The notes: generated by a model not told the origin, from the sequence alone. Positions 16,932 to 26,316 are shown, numbered from the stretch's first letter. The stretch is DNA of 64,000 bases from JBBDIP01 sp050260675 (GCA_050260675.1 JBLNCN010000011.1:434001-498000), one strand, 5' to 3'. Numbers and translations: made by a program.

Positions 16932-18431
16932 GTGAAGTCCGCAGTAGACGCCTATGGCGCGTTGGGCCTTGGGCTGTACTCGATGTCCGCTCCGGTCAAC
17001 GCCCGCAGGCTCTGCACGTTGTCCACCCTCGGCGGCGCGGTCGCCATCTTTGCGCGCCTGCTCCCGGTATCGCCGGTATCCCAAGCCTACATGGGTGCCT
17101 TGTTTGTGTTCTGGTTCGCAGCGTTGTCACGAGTGTCCAGCATTCCGGCGACGGCAGGCGCCGTCTTTTTGGGCACGTCGGTGAGACTGGCTCTTGAGTA
17201 CTGCCTGGAGCGCGTTCTCACCATACTGGGCAGATTCCCTGCCAATCCCGGTTTGCTGGAGACGCTCGTCTGGTTGTCGCCGTGCTCCCTCGCTGTTGCG
17301 GTCGTCGCTCACCTTGCGGTGACCAGATTCCACCCGTTCCCGCCCGTGTTCGCGGTCACCAAGGATAAGGGAGCGACAGAAGACCTTACCGCCGAATCAT
17401 CGAGCGAGCACAGCATGGCCGCGCGCCTGCTTTCAGTGATGGTGCTGATCATCGCCTTCTCAGGAAGCCCGGCTGCAGGGGAGGCGCAATCGTGGCTAGG
17501 AGCGTCCGGCGCCTTTACGTTGCCCCTGTTCCTATTCGCCCTAATCCTGTGGGCTTCATCTCGCGGTACGAAACCACTCTGGGCATCGACTCTGGTCACA
17601 CCGGTCGATCTCCTTGACCTCGGCCTCCTTCCGGTCTTGATTCACCTGGTGCTCCAACACACAGGGGGCCTTCATAGCCCGCATCGCGCCCTTCACATTC
17701 CGCTGGTCGTGACAAATTCCCTGAAGAAAGGGTCAAACCGAGGGCTCATTTCCGCCGTGATCAGCCTTGTAAGCATCACGATACTCGGTCTTCAAGCACA
17801 GGAGTCCTCCGGCTCCTGGATTTCGGATTCCAATATCACCATGGGCCTGGTTTATGTCCTGACCTTCTACGTCGCTAGTCGTTTCGGCGCGACCGAAGCC
17901 GCACTCAAGCAGCGCCTCTTCGAGCGAGCTACCACCGATGACCTAACCCTGCTCTATAACCACGGCTACGTCGACGACTACCTCGACAAACTCCTGGAGT
18001 CGGATCCGGACCGGACGTACCTTCTTATGATCGACCTCGACAACTTCAAGACCCTCAATGACAGCCTCGGCCACGTGGACGGCGACCGCCTGCTGCGCAG
18101 TATCGCCGACAATTTGCGCCGCGTCGTGCGCGGCGGCGACATCGTGGCCCGCTACGGCGGCGACGAATTCATGGTCATTCCCCGGGGAGTTACCAGCGAA
18201 GACCAGGTCCTGGCGCTGGGAGAGAGGATCAGGCAGTCTATCGAGAAGACCTGTAAGGCGTTCGCCGCTGAACAGGGGCTACGCCACATCAGCAGCATCC
18301 TCACTGCCTCCTGCGGGATCGCCTACACCACCGATGAAATAACCGACAAGGAATCCCTTATCAGAGCAGCCGACGAAGCCCTCTACGTCGCCAAAGCTCA
18401 GGGCAAGAACAGGGCGGTCATAACGGGATAG
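16932..18431 (+). CDS. Membrane-bound diguanylate cyclase (GGDEF)
   Basis: 499 residues. The first 330 hold about eight hydrophobic segments; the C-terminal 165 form a GGDEF domain: TDDLTLLYNHGY, DLDNFKTLND, and the active-site motif RYGGDEFMV. An RGGD sequence five residues before GGDEF is the RxxD inhibitory site, so c-di-GMP feedback is likely. It makes c-di-GMP from GTP at the membrane. The GTG at 16932 has no ribosome site. The frame continues upstream as hydrophobic sequence to a CTG at 16887 that sits six bases after GGGGGAG, so the true start may be that CTG. It lies 80 bases after the lysine transporter, possibly cotranscribed. Confidence 0.9.
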   Translation: MKSAVDAYGALGLGLYSMSAPVNARRLCTLSTLGGAVAIFARLLPVSPVSQAYMGALFVFWFAALSRVSSIPATAGAVFLGTSVRLALEYCLERVLTILGRFPANPGLLETLVWLSPCSLAVAVVAHLAVTRFHPFPPVFAVTKDKGATEDLTAESSSEHSMAARLLSVMVLIIAFSGSPAAGEAQSWLGASGAFTLPLFLFALILWASSRGTKPLWASTLVTPVDLLDLGLLPVLIHLVLQHTGGLHSPHRALHIPLVVTNSLKKGSNRGLISAVISLVSITILGLQAQESSGSWISDSNITMGLVYVLTFYVASRFGATEAALKQRLFERATTDDLTLLYNHGYVDDYLDKLLESDPDRTYLLMIDLDNFKTLNDSLGHVDGDRLLRSIADNLRRVVRGGDIVARYGGDEFMVIPRGVTSEDQVLALGERIRQSIEKTCKAFAAEQGLRHISSILTASCGIAYTTDEITDKESLIRAADEALYVAKAQGKNRAVITG

Positions 18432-18514
18432 CCGCAAGGGAGTTGTCTGGAACACACTTCCATGGGCACCGCCGCACAGGAAAGCACAGGACGCGCGAAG
18501 AATGAACTCCGGAC

Positions 18515-19657
18515 ATGGAGCAGGAAACCAGTTACCCGAACAGCGGGATCACCAGAGACGTCATGCAGGAGAACCGCGGCGACTACCGGGTCTATAGCGT
18601 CCGGGGTGCCCCATTCTCAATCGGGCTGCAGATGGCAGAACATCACCAGGGCCCCGACGGCCCCAGACTGGATGATCTCAGCGATCAGCAGGTGCAGTTC
18701 AGCCGTCTCTGCCTAAGAGAGGTTGATCGCATCCACCCCCCCGTTGTGCAGGAGCTGACCGCTTGGGCCGGCGCCTGCAATCTACCTCTGGATGAAGCCC
18801 TTTTCTACCTCTCGGTAGGCATGACCGAGACCTCGCGACGGGGCAGGAGCAGGAGGAACCCATCCCAGGCGGAGTCCGCGGCGGGACCCGACCATGTTGC
18901 TCCGGCAAGCACGGCAAACCGCTCTTGCAGTACAGTAGGGGTCATAACCAGGGACGGCCCCGTCGTCGGCCGCAACTTCGATCTGGATTTCCGGGTGAAG
19001 GTGAGGCATCTCATCAGGACCGAAACAGAGGGTCACTTGCCCCACACCGGCATGTATGACGGCCTGGTGTCAGGCCGGACCGACGGCATGAACGACGCCG
19101 GGCTATTCGCCAGCCTGCACACCGTCCGCTCCCGCCCCCCTGAGAGGAGGAAACCCGGCCTGTTCTGCGTGCATCTGGTACGGATGGTGCTGGAGACCTG
19201 CAAAACCGCCAGAGAAGCGGCGGAACGCCTGCTCTCGGCGCCCCACATCGCGCCCTTCAATTACTTCCTGGCTGATCGGAACGAGATGCTGGTCGTTGAG
19301 GCCCATCCCGTACGCGCCCGGGTGCGTCTCCCGGAAGATGGCGTGCTCGCGTGCACTAATCACTTCGTCCACCCGGAGATGTCTGACCTTCTGTACACAG
19401 TCCCCGCCAACAGCGCGGCAAGGCTGCGCTTCCTGAGGCAAGGCGTTCTCCCTTGGGCGTTCCGGGCAAGCCAGAAGCAAGCAGCGGATGCAATAGCTTC
19501 GCTAATGGCCGACCACACCGTGCCCGTATGCTGGCACACCAAGGTAATGTCTACGCTGTGGTCCGCCGTCGCGGGCCCGGCTGCCGGGTACCTGCGTTAC
19601 GCGCTGGGAGCGCCGTGCAGGACGGAATTCTCTACGCTGGAGGAGGCATCGAAATGA
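18515..19657 (+). CDS. C45-family Ntn-hydrolase / acyltransferase-like protein
   Basis: 380 residues resembling the acyl-CoA:6-aminopenicillanate acyltransferase / peptidase C45 group. The likely nucleophile is the cysteine in NRSCSTVGVI (about residue 142), followed by VVGRNFDLDF, typical of this family's new N-terminus after self-cleavage. MNDAGLFASL, APFNYFLAD and CTNHFVHPEM also fit. These enzymes hydrolyse or transfer amide-linked acyl groups; the substrate here is unknown. The start ATG at 18515 has only a weak ribosome site. The stop overlaps the next gene's ATG (ATGA), so the two products probably work together. Confidence 0.82.
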   Translation: MEQETSYPNSGITRDVMQENRGDYRVYSVRGAPFSIGLQMAEHHQGPDGPRLDDLSDQQVQFSRLCLREVDRIHPPVVQELTAWAGACNLPLDEALFYLSVGMTETSRRGRSRRNPSQAESAAGPDHVAPASTANRSCSTVGVITRDGPVVGRNFDLDFRVKVRHLIRTETEGHLPHTGMYDGLVSGRTDGMNDAGLFASLHTVRSRPPERRKPGLFCVHLVRMVLETCKTAREAAERLLSAPHIAPFNYFLADRNEMLVVEAHPVRARVRLPEDGVLACTNHFVHPEMSDLLYTVPANSAARLRFLRQGVLPWAFRASQKQAADAIASLMADHTVPVCWHTKVMSTLWSAVAGPAAGYLRYALGAPCRTEFSTLEEASK

Positions 19658-20244
19658 ACTACAAGATAGCGGTGATAACCGGGAGCCCGAACAAGGATGG
19701 GTTGACTGCAGCCTGCGGAGCAGCGGCGGAGAAGGGGATCTTGGCAGCTGCACCGGAGGCGCAGGTCGATCTCATCGACCTGAACTCCCACGATGTGGGC
19801 AGGTGCAAGGCCTGCGGGAGCGGTTACGGCACTTGCCGGTCCGAACACCGGTGCCAGGTCAAGGACGACTTCCAGGCCCTTCACGAGCGTCTGGCTGCCG
19901 CCGACGCGTACGTGGTGGTGACACCGGTATACTGGGGCGACCTGAGCGAATCAGTGAAGGCCTTCCTAGACCGCGTCCGGAGGTGCGAGGCGACGGCGAG
20001 AGAGGCAAGCCGACTCGCGGCAAAGCCCTGCATCGGGGTAGCAGCTGCCGGCGGAGGCGGCAACGGCACTATCACCTGCCTGCTCACCATGCAGCAGTTC
20101 TTCGGACACGTCCGGTCGGAGATCTTCGACCTCATAACCGTGACACGCAAGTCCAGGCCCTACAAGCTCCAGGCCATCGAAGCTGCAGGCAAGGCCATGG
20201 TGCATTACATGCAGCAGAAGGCCGCGCAGGACCTGTCGAAATAG
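19654..20244 (+). CDS. NADPH-dependent FMN reductase / Fe-S flavoprotein-like
   Basis: 196 residues of the flavodoxin-like fold. ITGSPNKDGLT near the N-terminus is the FMN phosphate loop and TPVYWGDLSESVKAFLDR the second flavin contact. Between them lies a cysteine cluster CKACGSGYGTCRSEHRC, spaced C-2-C-6-C-5-C, similar to but looser than the compact cluster-binding motif of archaeal iron-sulfur flavoproteins (Isf). It may carry FMN with a [4Fe-4S] cluster. Start ATG at 19654 overlaps the preceding stop and has GGAGGAGG upstream. Role unknown; probably electron transfer. Confidence 0.83.
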   Translation: MNYKIAVITGSPNKDGLTAACGAAAEKGILAAAPEAQVDLIDLNSHDVGRCKACGSGYGTCRSEHRCQVKDDFQALHERLAAADAYVVVTPVYWGDLSESVKAFLDRVRRCEATAREASRLAAKPCIGVAAAGGGGNGTITCLLTMQQFFGHVRSEIFDLITVTRKSRPYKLQAIEAAGKAMVHYMQQKAAQDLSK

Positions 20245-20263
20245 CGTGCCGAAATAGCGTCCG

Positions 20264-20776
20264 TCAGGACTTCTCCTTGGAGAAGTATCGCGAGATGGCG
20301 GCCATGACATTCCTGCCGAGGAGCTCGCCTGCAACATCCAGCACCATCCCGATGGTCTGGATGACGTCGCCGCGGCCGCTCCAGTGCTCAAGGACCACCT
20401 CTTGGGGAGTGGACTTCAGGATGTCCCTTACGACCAGGACTGCGCCGACCAGGTCGTCCATCTGGCCGAGGACAGGGACAAAGTCGGGGATTACGTCCAC
20501 GGGACTGGCGAGGTACACCGCAAACAGCCCGAGTTTGACCTTGGCAGCGGCAGGGACCCTGGGGTCCTTGAGCAAGCGGAAGATGAGCACGGCGAAATCG
20601 GGAAGGAACAGCAGCAGTTCCGCTGCGCCGGCGTACTTGGGGCTCGCCTTGCGGCGGACCGCCTCCTGTACCTTTGCCCGCAAGCGGTCGTAGGTCTTGG
20701 CCTCTTCCACATCCAGACCAGCAGGAGGCGGGCCCGCGGATCGCGCGCCCGTCCCTGCCTCGCATGGCTGCTGCAC
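20264..20776 (-). CDS. DUF1232 (YkvA-type) membrane protein
   Basis: 170 residues. The DUF1232 core is clear: DPRVPAAAKVKLGLFAVYLA followed by SPVDVIPDFVPVLGQMDDL, with flanking hydrophobic helices. The family is widespread and functionally uncharacterised, thought to be membrane-associated. The start is uncertain: GTG at 20776 has a weak ribosome site. It follows the lipoprotein gene on the same strand after 31 bases, so they may be cotranscribed. Confidence 0.8.
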   Translation of the reverse strand: MQQPCEAGTGARSAGPPPAGLDVEEAKTYDRLRAKVQEAVRRKASPKYAGAAELLLFLPDFAVLIFRLLKDPRVPAAAKVKLGLFAVYLASPVDVIPDFVPVLGQMDDLVGAVLVVRDILKSTPQEVVLEHWSGRGDVIQTIGMVLDVAGELLGRNVMAAISRYFSKEKS

Positions 20777-20807
20777 TCTAGTTTCTTCGTTCAGGGAGAG
20801 CTGCCCC

Positions 20808-22358
20808 CTATTTCGTCACCGTTCTCTCAGAGTACATGGAGCGAACCGTTACGGTGTTGTCGGACTCACCCTTCATCTCGCACGTGACCAGCGTGTCTTG
20901 GTTGAAGCCGACGACCATCGTGTAGTTCCCCGGCCACTCGTCTACCTTTTTGATCTCACCTGAGTTAAGGAGCCACAGCCCGGTCTTCTCAGAAGGCGCT
21001 CCAATCACCGCGGCCAGCGTGTCACCGAACGCGGGGATCTCAGGATAGACCTGCCAGTTCCCGTCGGCGACCTTAACCGGCTGGCCTTCCTGGGACTGGA
21101 CCGGAGTCTTTCCAGAGGCGCCGTACCATATCGCCGTCTCGCCGGTCACGAGGCTGACCTGATAATAGACTCCCCTGTTTTGGCGATCAAAAGCAATGGG
21201 TTCCACGAATAGGTCGCTCCCGTGCGAACCGCTGCCAACATCCGCTACCTTGGAGGGCTGACCTGCCTCCAACGCTTTTGCGGTGTAGACGCTCTCCCAG
21301 GTGATCTCTGGGACCACCCAATCCACCTCGGGGTCTACGGTGTGCTCCGGCGCCGGTCCGACAGCAAATGCCAACGACTTGGAGTCGTGGGACCACTTGA
21401 ACAAGCCCAGCACCTTGTCCTCCAGGGAGATGGTGTTAACGGTCCTTCCGGAGCGGTCCATTACCACAATGCCGGTCGCGATGGGCTTCGGACCGTCCTC
21501 ACCGGGGTAGATCCCGTACTTCATCCAGGTAGTTCCCGTCTTCCCGGGCAGTCTCTCCACATTGTACATGGCCAGGTACTGGCCGTCCGGTGACCAGGAT
21601 GGGTAGAAACTCAAAGTGTCGCCGTTAAGGGCCAAGGGCTTCTGGACTCCGGTCGCGGTGTCAAGCAAGTAGATGCCGTGCTGGCCCTCTTCCTCATGCA
21701 GTTCGTAGACGTAGGCGGAAGCGTCGGGCGACAGCCGGGAGTAGAACAGGCCGTCGTATGTGGGCAGACCATCTTTCACCAATCTCGCGGTCTTGCCTTT
21801 TGTGTCAACAACCCAGATGGCTCCGGTTATGTCCAGGTGAAGTTTGCCTGTAGCGGAGTCGTAGTTCATGCGGCGGACGTGGCCTTGCTCCAGAGGTATG
21901 AAGGCAAACTCCTGGCTCTTGCCCGAAGCTGTGTCGCCCTCCAATATGCTGACTCCGCGTTTTCCCTGGTTGGGACCCTCATTTTGGTCGCCGGCGGCAA
22001 TGAAGACGCACTTGGTTTCAGATGTCCAGCCGACCGTCAAAAAGTCCAGGGATTTGGATGACTGCAGGTAGGAATTGTCAACTCGATATAGCTGGATTTC
22101 CTTGGCGTCGTCTTTGGCCAGATGGACGGCAGCCACTACACGCTCCTCGGGCCCGGCCTGGACCAGGAGCACGTACTTGCTGTCGGGGGACATGGCAGTC
22201 CTCGCGCTATCGGACGCGATCCAGTAGTCCACGTTCCAGGACTTCACGATCTTTGGATCAAGTACTTTCTCCGTGGCGGGAGCCGGAGGGGTACAAGCAG
22301 ATGCGGCCACGGCAAGGACCAGGACCGCGACTATCGTCACACTCATACGCCTTCGCAA
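20808..22358 (-). CDS. Lipoprotein with TolB/WD40-like beta-propeller repeats
   Basis: 516 residues. The lipobox VAASAC gives a lipid-anchored extracytoplasmic protein. The body has repeated propeller blades of the form LSPDASAYVYELHE, SWSPDGQYLAMYN and WSHDSKSLAFAV, as in TolB-type and dipeptidyl-peptidase propellers, but no hydrolase domain follows. A binding or scaffold role is likely; the ligand is unknown. Start: TTG at 22358, nine bases after GAGGAG; an ATG four codons later is possible. Confidence 0.82.
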   Translation of the reverse strand: MRRRMSVTIVAVLVLAVAASACTPPAPATEKVLDPKIVKSWNVDYWIASDSARTAMSPDSKYVLLVQAGPEERVVAAVHLAKDDAKEIQLYRVDNSYLQSSKSLDFLTVGWTSETKCVFIAAGDQNEGPNQGKRGVSILEGDTASGKSQEFAFIPLEQGHVRRMNYDSATGKLHLDITGAIWVVDTKGKTARLVKDGLPTYDGLFYSRLSPDASAYVYELHEEEGQHGIYLLDTATGVQKPLALNGDTLSFYPSWSPDGQYLAMYNVERLPGKTGTTWMKYGIYPGEDGPKPIATGIVVMDRSGRTVNTISLEDKVLGLFKWSHDSKSLAFAVGPAPEHTVDPEVDWVVPEITWESVYTAKALEAGQPSKVADVGSGSHGSDLFVEPIAFDRQNRGVYYQVSLVTGETAIWYGASGKTPVQSQEGQPVKVADGNWQVYPEIPAFGDTLAAVIGAPSEKTGLWLLNSGEIKKVDEWPGNYTMVVGFNQDTLVTCEMKGESDNTVTVRSMYSERTVTK

Positions 22359-22469
22359 TCAAAGCATCTCCTCTCGGATCCCGATAACCGAAAGCGCAGT
22401 CTGATAGCACCTCGGGATCCTCACAACCGTATAGACAGCACAATAACACTTTCCGTTCCTTAGCCTTGA

Positions 22470-24350
22470 CTAAGCCGGCAGGAAGAAGACCTTTCTCAAG
22501 AAAGCCACAAGGGTCACCTTGGAGTACAAGGCAAGCTCCCGGGACAGGTTGTGCAGGCTCCACTTCTGAAGCGCCAGCTGTTGCGATTCCTGCTCGTACC
22601 GGTCATCGATCTGCGCCCTGTCGCTGGCGAAACCTGCCTTTACCTCGTCAAGTTTGCGCAGCACCGGATCCTCTTTCTTCGCATACTTCGCGCGGACCGC
22701 GTCCTTCTTGCGGGCTGCCTCCATCTTTGCCCGCTCCTCCTGCTTTTGGAGCGGCTCCCTTTTGATCCTGTAGTACTTTACCACAGCCTGCGCCCGCTTG
22801 CCGAGGAAAAGGACTGGCGTGGACTTGGCTATCTTGGCGAGCTCATCAGCCTCGGCCTTGTCGAGTTCCTCGCGCCTCTGTGCAATGCCGTCAAGGAAGC
22901 GGGCGAGCCACCCGTCGATGGCGGAGATCTCCTCCTGTTCCTGCGTGGAAAGGTCCGATATCTTGGCGCTCAGGTTCCCGACGCTCCGGTCCTCTCGCTG
23001 CATGAGCCGGTCGCGGTCCCGCTCCAGCTGGCGCATGGCGGCTTCTATCCTGCGGATTTCGCGCCTGGCCCCCGCGACCTGCACAAGTAGGGACGCCTTC
23101 CTGGCGAACTCCCCGCGCCCCCGGTATCTCAACACGAGCGTGGCGGCGGCGGTCACCGCGGCCGCCACCGATCCCCATCCGGCTATGGTGGCCGTAATAT
23201 GCCCCAGCGAGGCAAAGCGCGCCAGAGTCAACATCAGCAGCAGCGATGCTATGACCGATGCCCTCTCGACGGTGAAGGGTGGGCCGAGCTCAACCTGGGG
23301 CGTATCCATGTGGTCCAGGACCCATTCGGGCAATTGGCTGCCCGACGCCGCTTGGGCTCCTTGGACGCTCGCTGCGGCCTGAGATGCACCTATGGACAGC
23401 CCTTGAGCGCTCTGCCCCACAACGACCCATGATTTTGGCGGGGCTGGCGAAGCCGGCGGCACGGGGACTCGCGAGCCGTCGATCACTGGGATCTGGGCAA
23501 GATCGCTGCAGGATATGATGGAACGAAAGACAGCCGCCATCTGGCGCAGAGACTCGCTTGGCGATTCACTGAGCGCCCGTAGGACCTTGGAGGACTTGGG
23601 GTCCGCGAAGTCCTTGCGCGAAAACAACAATTGCTCGTCGGAACCGCCCGCGAGGTCCCACAAGTCAGGCTGCACGGATAGCGCGATTATTGAGAGGTAG
23701 ATGACCCACTGAGAGAAGTGGTCCAGGTGCGGGCCGAAGTCCCGGTCGGATCTTAGTGGATGCTGGTAGTTGGGATGCCCGACCTCGTGGCTTGGCATCC
23801 CCCTCAGCTGGGGGACGTACATGCCGTCGTAGTCGACCAGCCGGAGGGATCCCCCTACCACCATCACGTTCCCGTGCTGAAGGTCTCCGTGAGCGATGTT
23901 GCACCGCCTAAGGTCACGGGACATGCGGGAGAACTGCTCGGCCAGCCGGAGGAGCGCTTCCCTGTCCCTCCGGATGCGCTCCACGTAAACGTTCAGGGGT
24001 TCGCCGTCCACCCACTCCATCTTCAGAGCGGGATACCACTGACCGCGGATCCTAACCCCGTTTCTGAGGTACTGAAACCCGGCTGTGTAGGGCAGCCTGG
24101 CGTCGCTGAGGCAACGGCCGATGGACGCGTATCGCTGCTCCATGTCCTGATGGTAATGGAGAAAGCAGCGCACGGCCCACTTGCGGCCGCCGCAATCCAC
24201 CTGATAGACGCTGGCGAAGCCTCCGGTGATCGGCTTGGGAAGGCCCAACCGGTCGGTCACAGGGACTCCCGCCTGCAGCTCCGGATCGGAGAACGAGAGC
24301 CGGGGGTTCTGCAGCGCGTCCTGATAGTCGCTCATCGTGGGCCAGGGCAT
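22470..24350 (-). CDS. Protein-kinase-like protein with membrane helices and coiled coil
   Basis: 626 residues. Residues about 15-300 form a kinase fold: glycine-rich GGFASVYQVD, catalytic loop IAHGDLQHGNVMV (HGD with the conserved N) and a DYD metal motif in LVDYDGMY. The usual VAIK lysine is arginine (WAVRCF), so ATP contacts differ from standard kinases. A Pro/Ala linker, a hydrophobic pair of helices (about 385-425) and a long charged coiled coil (about 430-600) follow. It starts nine bases after the PP2C stop and is the last gene of a vWA-PP2C-kinase operon. Expected to phosphorylate proteins at the membrane; targets unknown. Confidence 0.85.
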   Translation of the reverse strand: MPWPTMSDYQDALQNPRLSFSDPELQAGVPVTDRLGLPKPITGGFASVYQVDCGGRKWAVRCFLHYHQDMEQRYASIGRCLSDARLPYTAGFQYLRNGVRIRGQWYPALKMEWVDGEPLNVYVERIRRDREALLRLAEQFSRMSRDLRRCNIAHGDLQHGNVMVVGGSLRLVDYDGMYVPQLRGMPSHEVGHPNYQHPLRSDRDFGPHLDHFSQWVIYLSIIALSVQPDLWDLAGGSDEQLLFSRKDFADPKSSKVLRALSESPSESLRQMAAVFRSIISCSDLAQIPVIDGSRVPVPPASPAPPKSWVVVGQSAQGLSIGASQAAASVQGAQAASGSQLPEWVLDHMDTPQVELGPPFTVERASVIASLLLMLTLARFASLGHITATIAGWGSVAAAVTAAATLVLRYRGRGEFARKASLLVQVAGARREIRRIEAAMRQLERDRDRLMQREDRSVGNLSAKISDLSTQEQEEISAIDGWLARFLDGIAQRREELDKAEADELAKIAKSTPVLFLGKRAQAVVKYYRIKREPLQKQEERAKMEAARKKDAVRAKYAKKEDPVLRKLDEVKAGFASDRAQIDDRYEQESQQLALQKWSLHNLSRELALYSKVTLVAFLRKVFFLPA

Positions 24351-24359
24351 CGCTAGACC

Positions 24360-25205
24360 TCAGACCACCCTTATGCAGGTGAGGGTTACATCGTCATTGC
24401 GCATTTGGCCGGACCGGCGCAGAGAGAGCACAAACTCACCGAAGCCGGCCTCGTCGCCCGTAAGGTCTCCCCGACCCGGGGCAGCAGCATCGTCTTGATG
24501 AGCCTCCGGCTCAAGGAACAACGAATCGAGACGCTCCCAGGGCTTCTCCCCCGCCTCCACCTGCCGGAGGAACCACGCGGACAGGGCGTCGGTCATGAGG
24601 TAGAACCTGTCGCCCCTCTCGGCTGTCCCACCCGTGTCAACCAGCCGGTCCAGGCAGCGGGCATTCCTTGCCGGATCGCTGGACAAGAGTACCGGGCGCG
24701 AACCGAACTCCGCAGATGCTTTCAAGGGAAAACTGACGCGGAGCCCGTCATGGCTGACTCCGAAGAGGCAGGTGTCTCCCATCGCGGCAGCATCCCACCT
24801 GCACGTCTCGTTGTCTTCGCGGAGGAGGAACGCAACGCCGAGAAGCGTCGCGAACGGTCCCGTTGCAAGCCCCTGCTCCTCCCACCACTGGACCGGGCGT
24901 CCGGCATCGTCCCTCTTCTTTAGGTAGGCTGCCTTCCACGTCTCCCAGGAGTCGCAAGCGCGCGAGACCACCTGTCGCATTGAAGACGCTGTCGGACGAG
25001 GCGACGCCCGGCAGAAGGATCTGACCAGTATCTTGGCCCACGGCCCCGAAAGCATGCCCTCGCTGGCGCCGTCAGCCATGGCGAAGCGGAGTATGCGGCC
25101 CTTCCGGTCCCTCAGGTTCTGGGGGTGAAAGGCGTCCTCGTACTCCGCTTCCGAATTCCCTGCCTTGGGGGTCCAAAGGACCCCTGCGCGAATGTCCAGA
25201 CCCAT
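24360..25205 (-). CDS. PP2C-type serine/threonine phosphatase
   Basis: 281 residues with the PPM/PP2C metal-binding aspartates in order: MADGASEG (about residue 45), AAMGDTCLF, MTDALSAWFL and RNDDVTLTCI near the C-terminus. It should remove phosphate from Ser/Thr residues using Mn or Mg. It begins directly after the vWA stop (TAA-ATG) and is followed by the kinase, so the phosphatase and kinase probably act on the same targets in opposite directions. No membrane segment; cytoplasmic. Confidence 0.87.
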   Translation of the reverse strand: MGLDIRAGVLWTPKAGNSEAEYEDAFHPQNLRDRKGRILRFAMADGASEGMLSGPWAKILVRSFCRASPRPTASSMRQVVSRACDSWETWKAAYLKKRDDAGRPVQWWEEQGLATGPFATLLGVAFLLREDNETCRWDAAAMGDTCLFGVSHDGLRVSFPLKASAEFGSRPVLLSSDPARNARCLDRLVDTGGTAERGDRFYLMTDALSAWFLRQVEAGEKPWERLDSLFLEPEAHQDDAAAPGRGDLTGDEAGFGEFVLSLRRSGQMRNDDVTLTCIRVV

Positions 25206-26042
25206 TTACCTGAGGTTTGAGGGCCTCGTCCCGATGTCAAGGAAACGGATGACCGAGACTATGTCGGCGTTAAAAACAAAGCCCCGGGTGTTCTCGGAAG
25301 CCCTAAAGCCTTCTTCCTGGGCGATCCCCCTCATGTACTCCGGCAGGACGCTGGACATGTTGAAGAGAGTCTTGGCGTAGTCGTCGGGGAGGCCGTCCGC
25401 CGAGTCCGGGAACTCGACCGGCGTCCCGCTGTGCGACGACAGGTGCAGGTTGAACAGCAAGACGTTTCCGTCGCTGGTAGCCAGGGACGTGAGGGCCTGG
25501 GCGGGCCCGGTCGGGTCGCCGTCAGTGGCTTCACCGTCGGTGATGTTGATAACTATCGGCGGGAAGCAGTCGGGGTGCTGGGCGATCCATCCCTGGAGGA
25601 TTGCAGCGGCGCGGCTCAAAGCCTGGCACATGGGTGTCCCGCCGTTGGCCACGGGATCGAACCAAATCGGGAACTTAATGGTCTGGTCGACCAGACCGCC
25701 TGCGCCGTCGTCCACCTTCTTCACCCGCTCGTCAACTCGCGCGGGATTCGCGGCAACCTCGCTTATGGGCACGAGCTCGCGCCCCGAAAGCGCGCCGGCG
25801 AACGCGGGACCTGGCCTATGCCCGTACCCGATCACACCTACGTTGTAGTAGTCCCTTACGCCTTCGGTCTTGGCGCACTTGATAACAAGGTTCTGCAGCA
25901 GGCGGTTGATCGCATCGGCGACGCCGTCAGCCTTTCTCTTGCCGGAATCGGCGCCAAACGGGTCTCTCATCGAGCCGGATTGGTCTATTAGGAAGAGGAA
26001 GCAGGATGGATTTGTCCTCGAGATCTCGGCTATGTAGGGCAC
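25206..26042 (-). CDS. von Willebrand factor A (TerY-like) protein
   Basis: 278 residues, essentially one vWA domain. The MIDAS metal site is complete: DQSGSM (DxSxS, about residue 20), GTPM (threonine) and ITDGEATDGD (aspartate). vWA modules bind partner proteins through a metal. Start: GTG at 26042, eight bases after AAGGAGGT. It heads the operon with PP2C and kinase, the same combination described for TerY-P triads in tellurite-resistance-linked stress systems, but no ter genes are in this window. Confidence 0.88.
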   Translation of the reverse strand: MPYIAEISRTNPSCFLFLIDQSGSMRDPFGADSGKRKADGVADAINRLLQNLVIKCAKTEGVRDYYNVGVIGYGHRPGPAFAGALSGRELVPISEVAANPARVDERVKKVDDGAGGLVDQTIKFPIWFDPVANGGTPMCQALSRAAAILQGWIAQHPDCFPPIVINITDGEATDGDPTGPAQALTSLATSDGNVLLFNLHLSSHSGTPVEFPDSADGLPDDYAKTLFNMSSVLPEYMRGIAQEEGFRASENTRGFVFNADIVSVIRFLDIGTRPSNLR

Positions 26043-26316
26043 GGACGATTACCTCCTTGGACTATCTATTGAACTATATCTCCTAGATAAGACTCTTTGG
26101 GACGAGGGACAGGTTAGCAGGATCGCTAATGGCGATCTCAGAATAGGATTCTCACACTAGACTCATCACTCCTGCCCTGGGTCGACTCGAGGCGCCTCCG
26201 TAGTTGTCGCGGCAACGCACCGTTACGACACATCACTACGACTCCAGGGCGGCGCGGTCTCAACTATCAATAAGCCCGGAGGAATACAGACGGGCGTTTC
26301 TGGCAAAGATTAGCGT

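Noticed and set aside
22470..26042. Complete tellurite-resistance (Ter) system
   Set aside because: The vWA, PP2C and kinase genes resemble the TerY-P triad, but no TerB, TerC, TerD or TerZ-type gene is present in the window.
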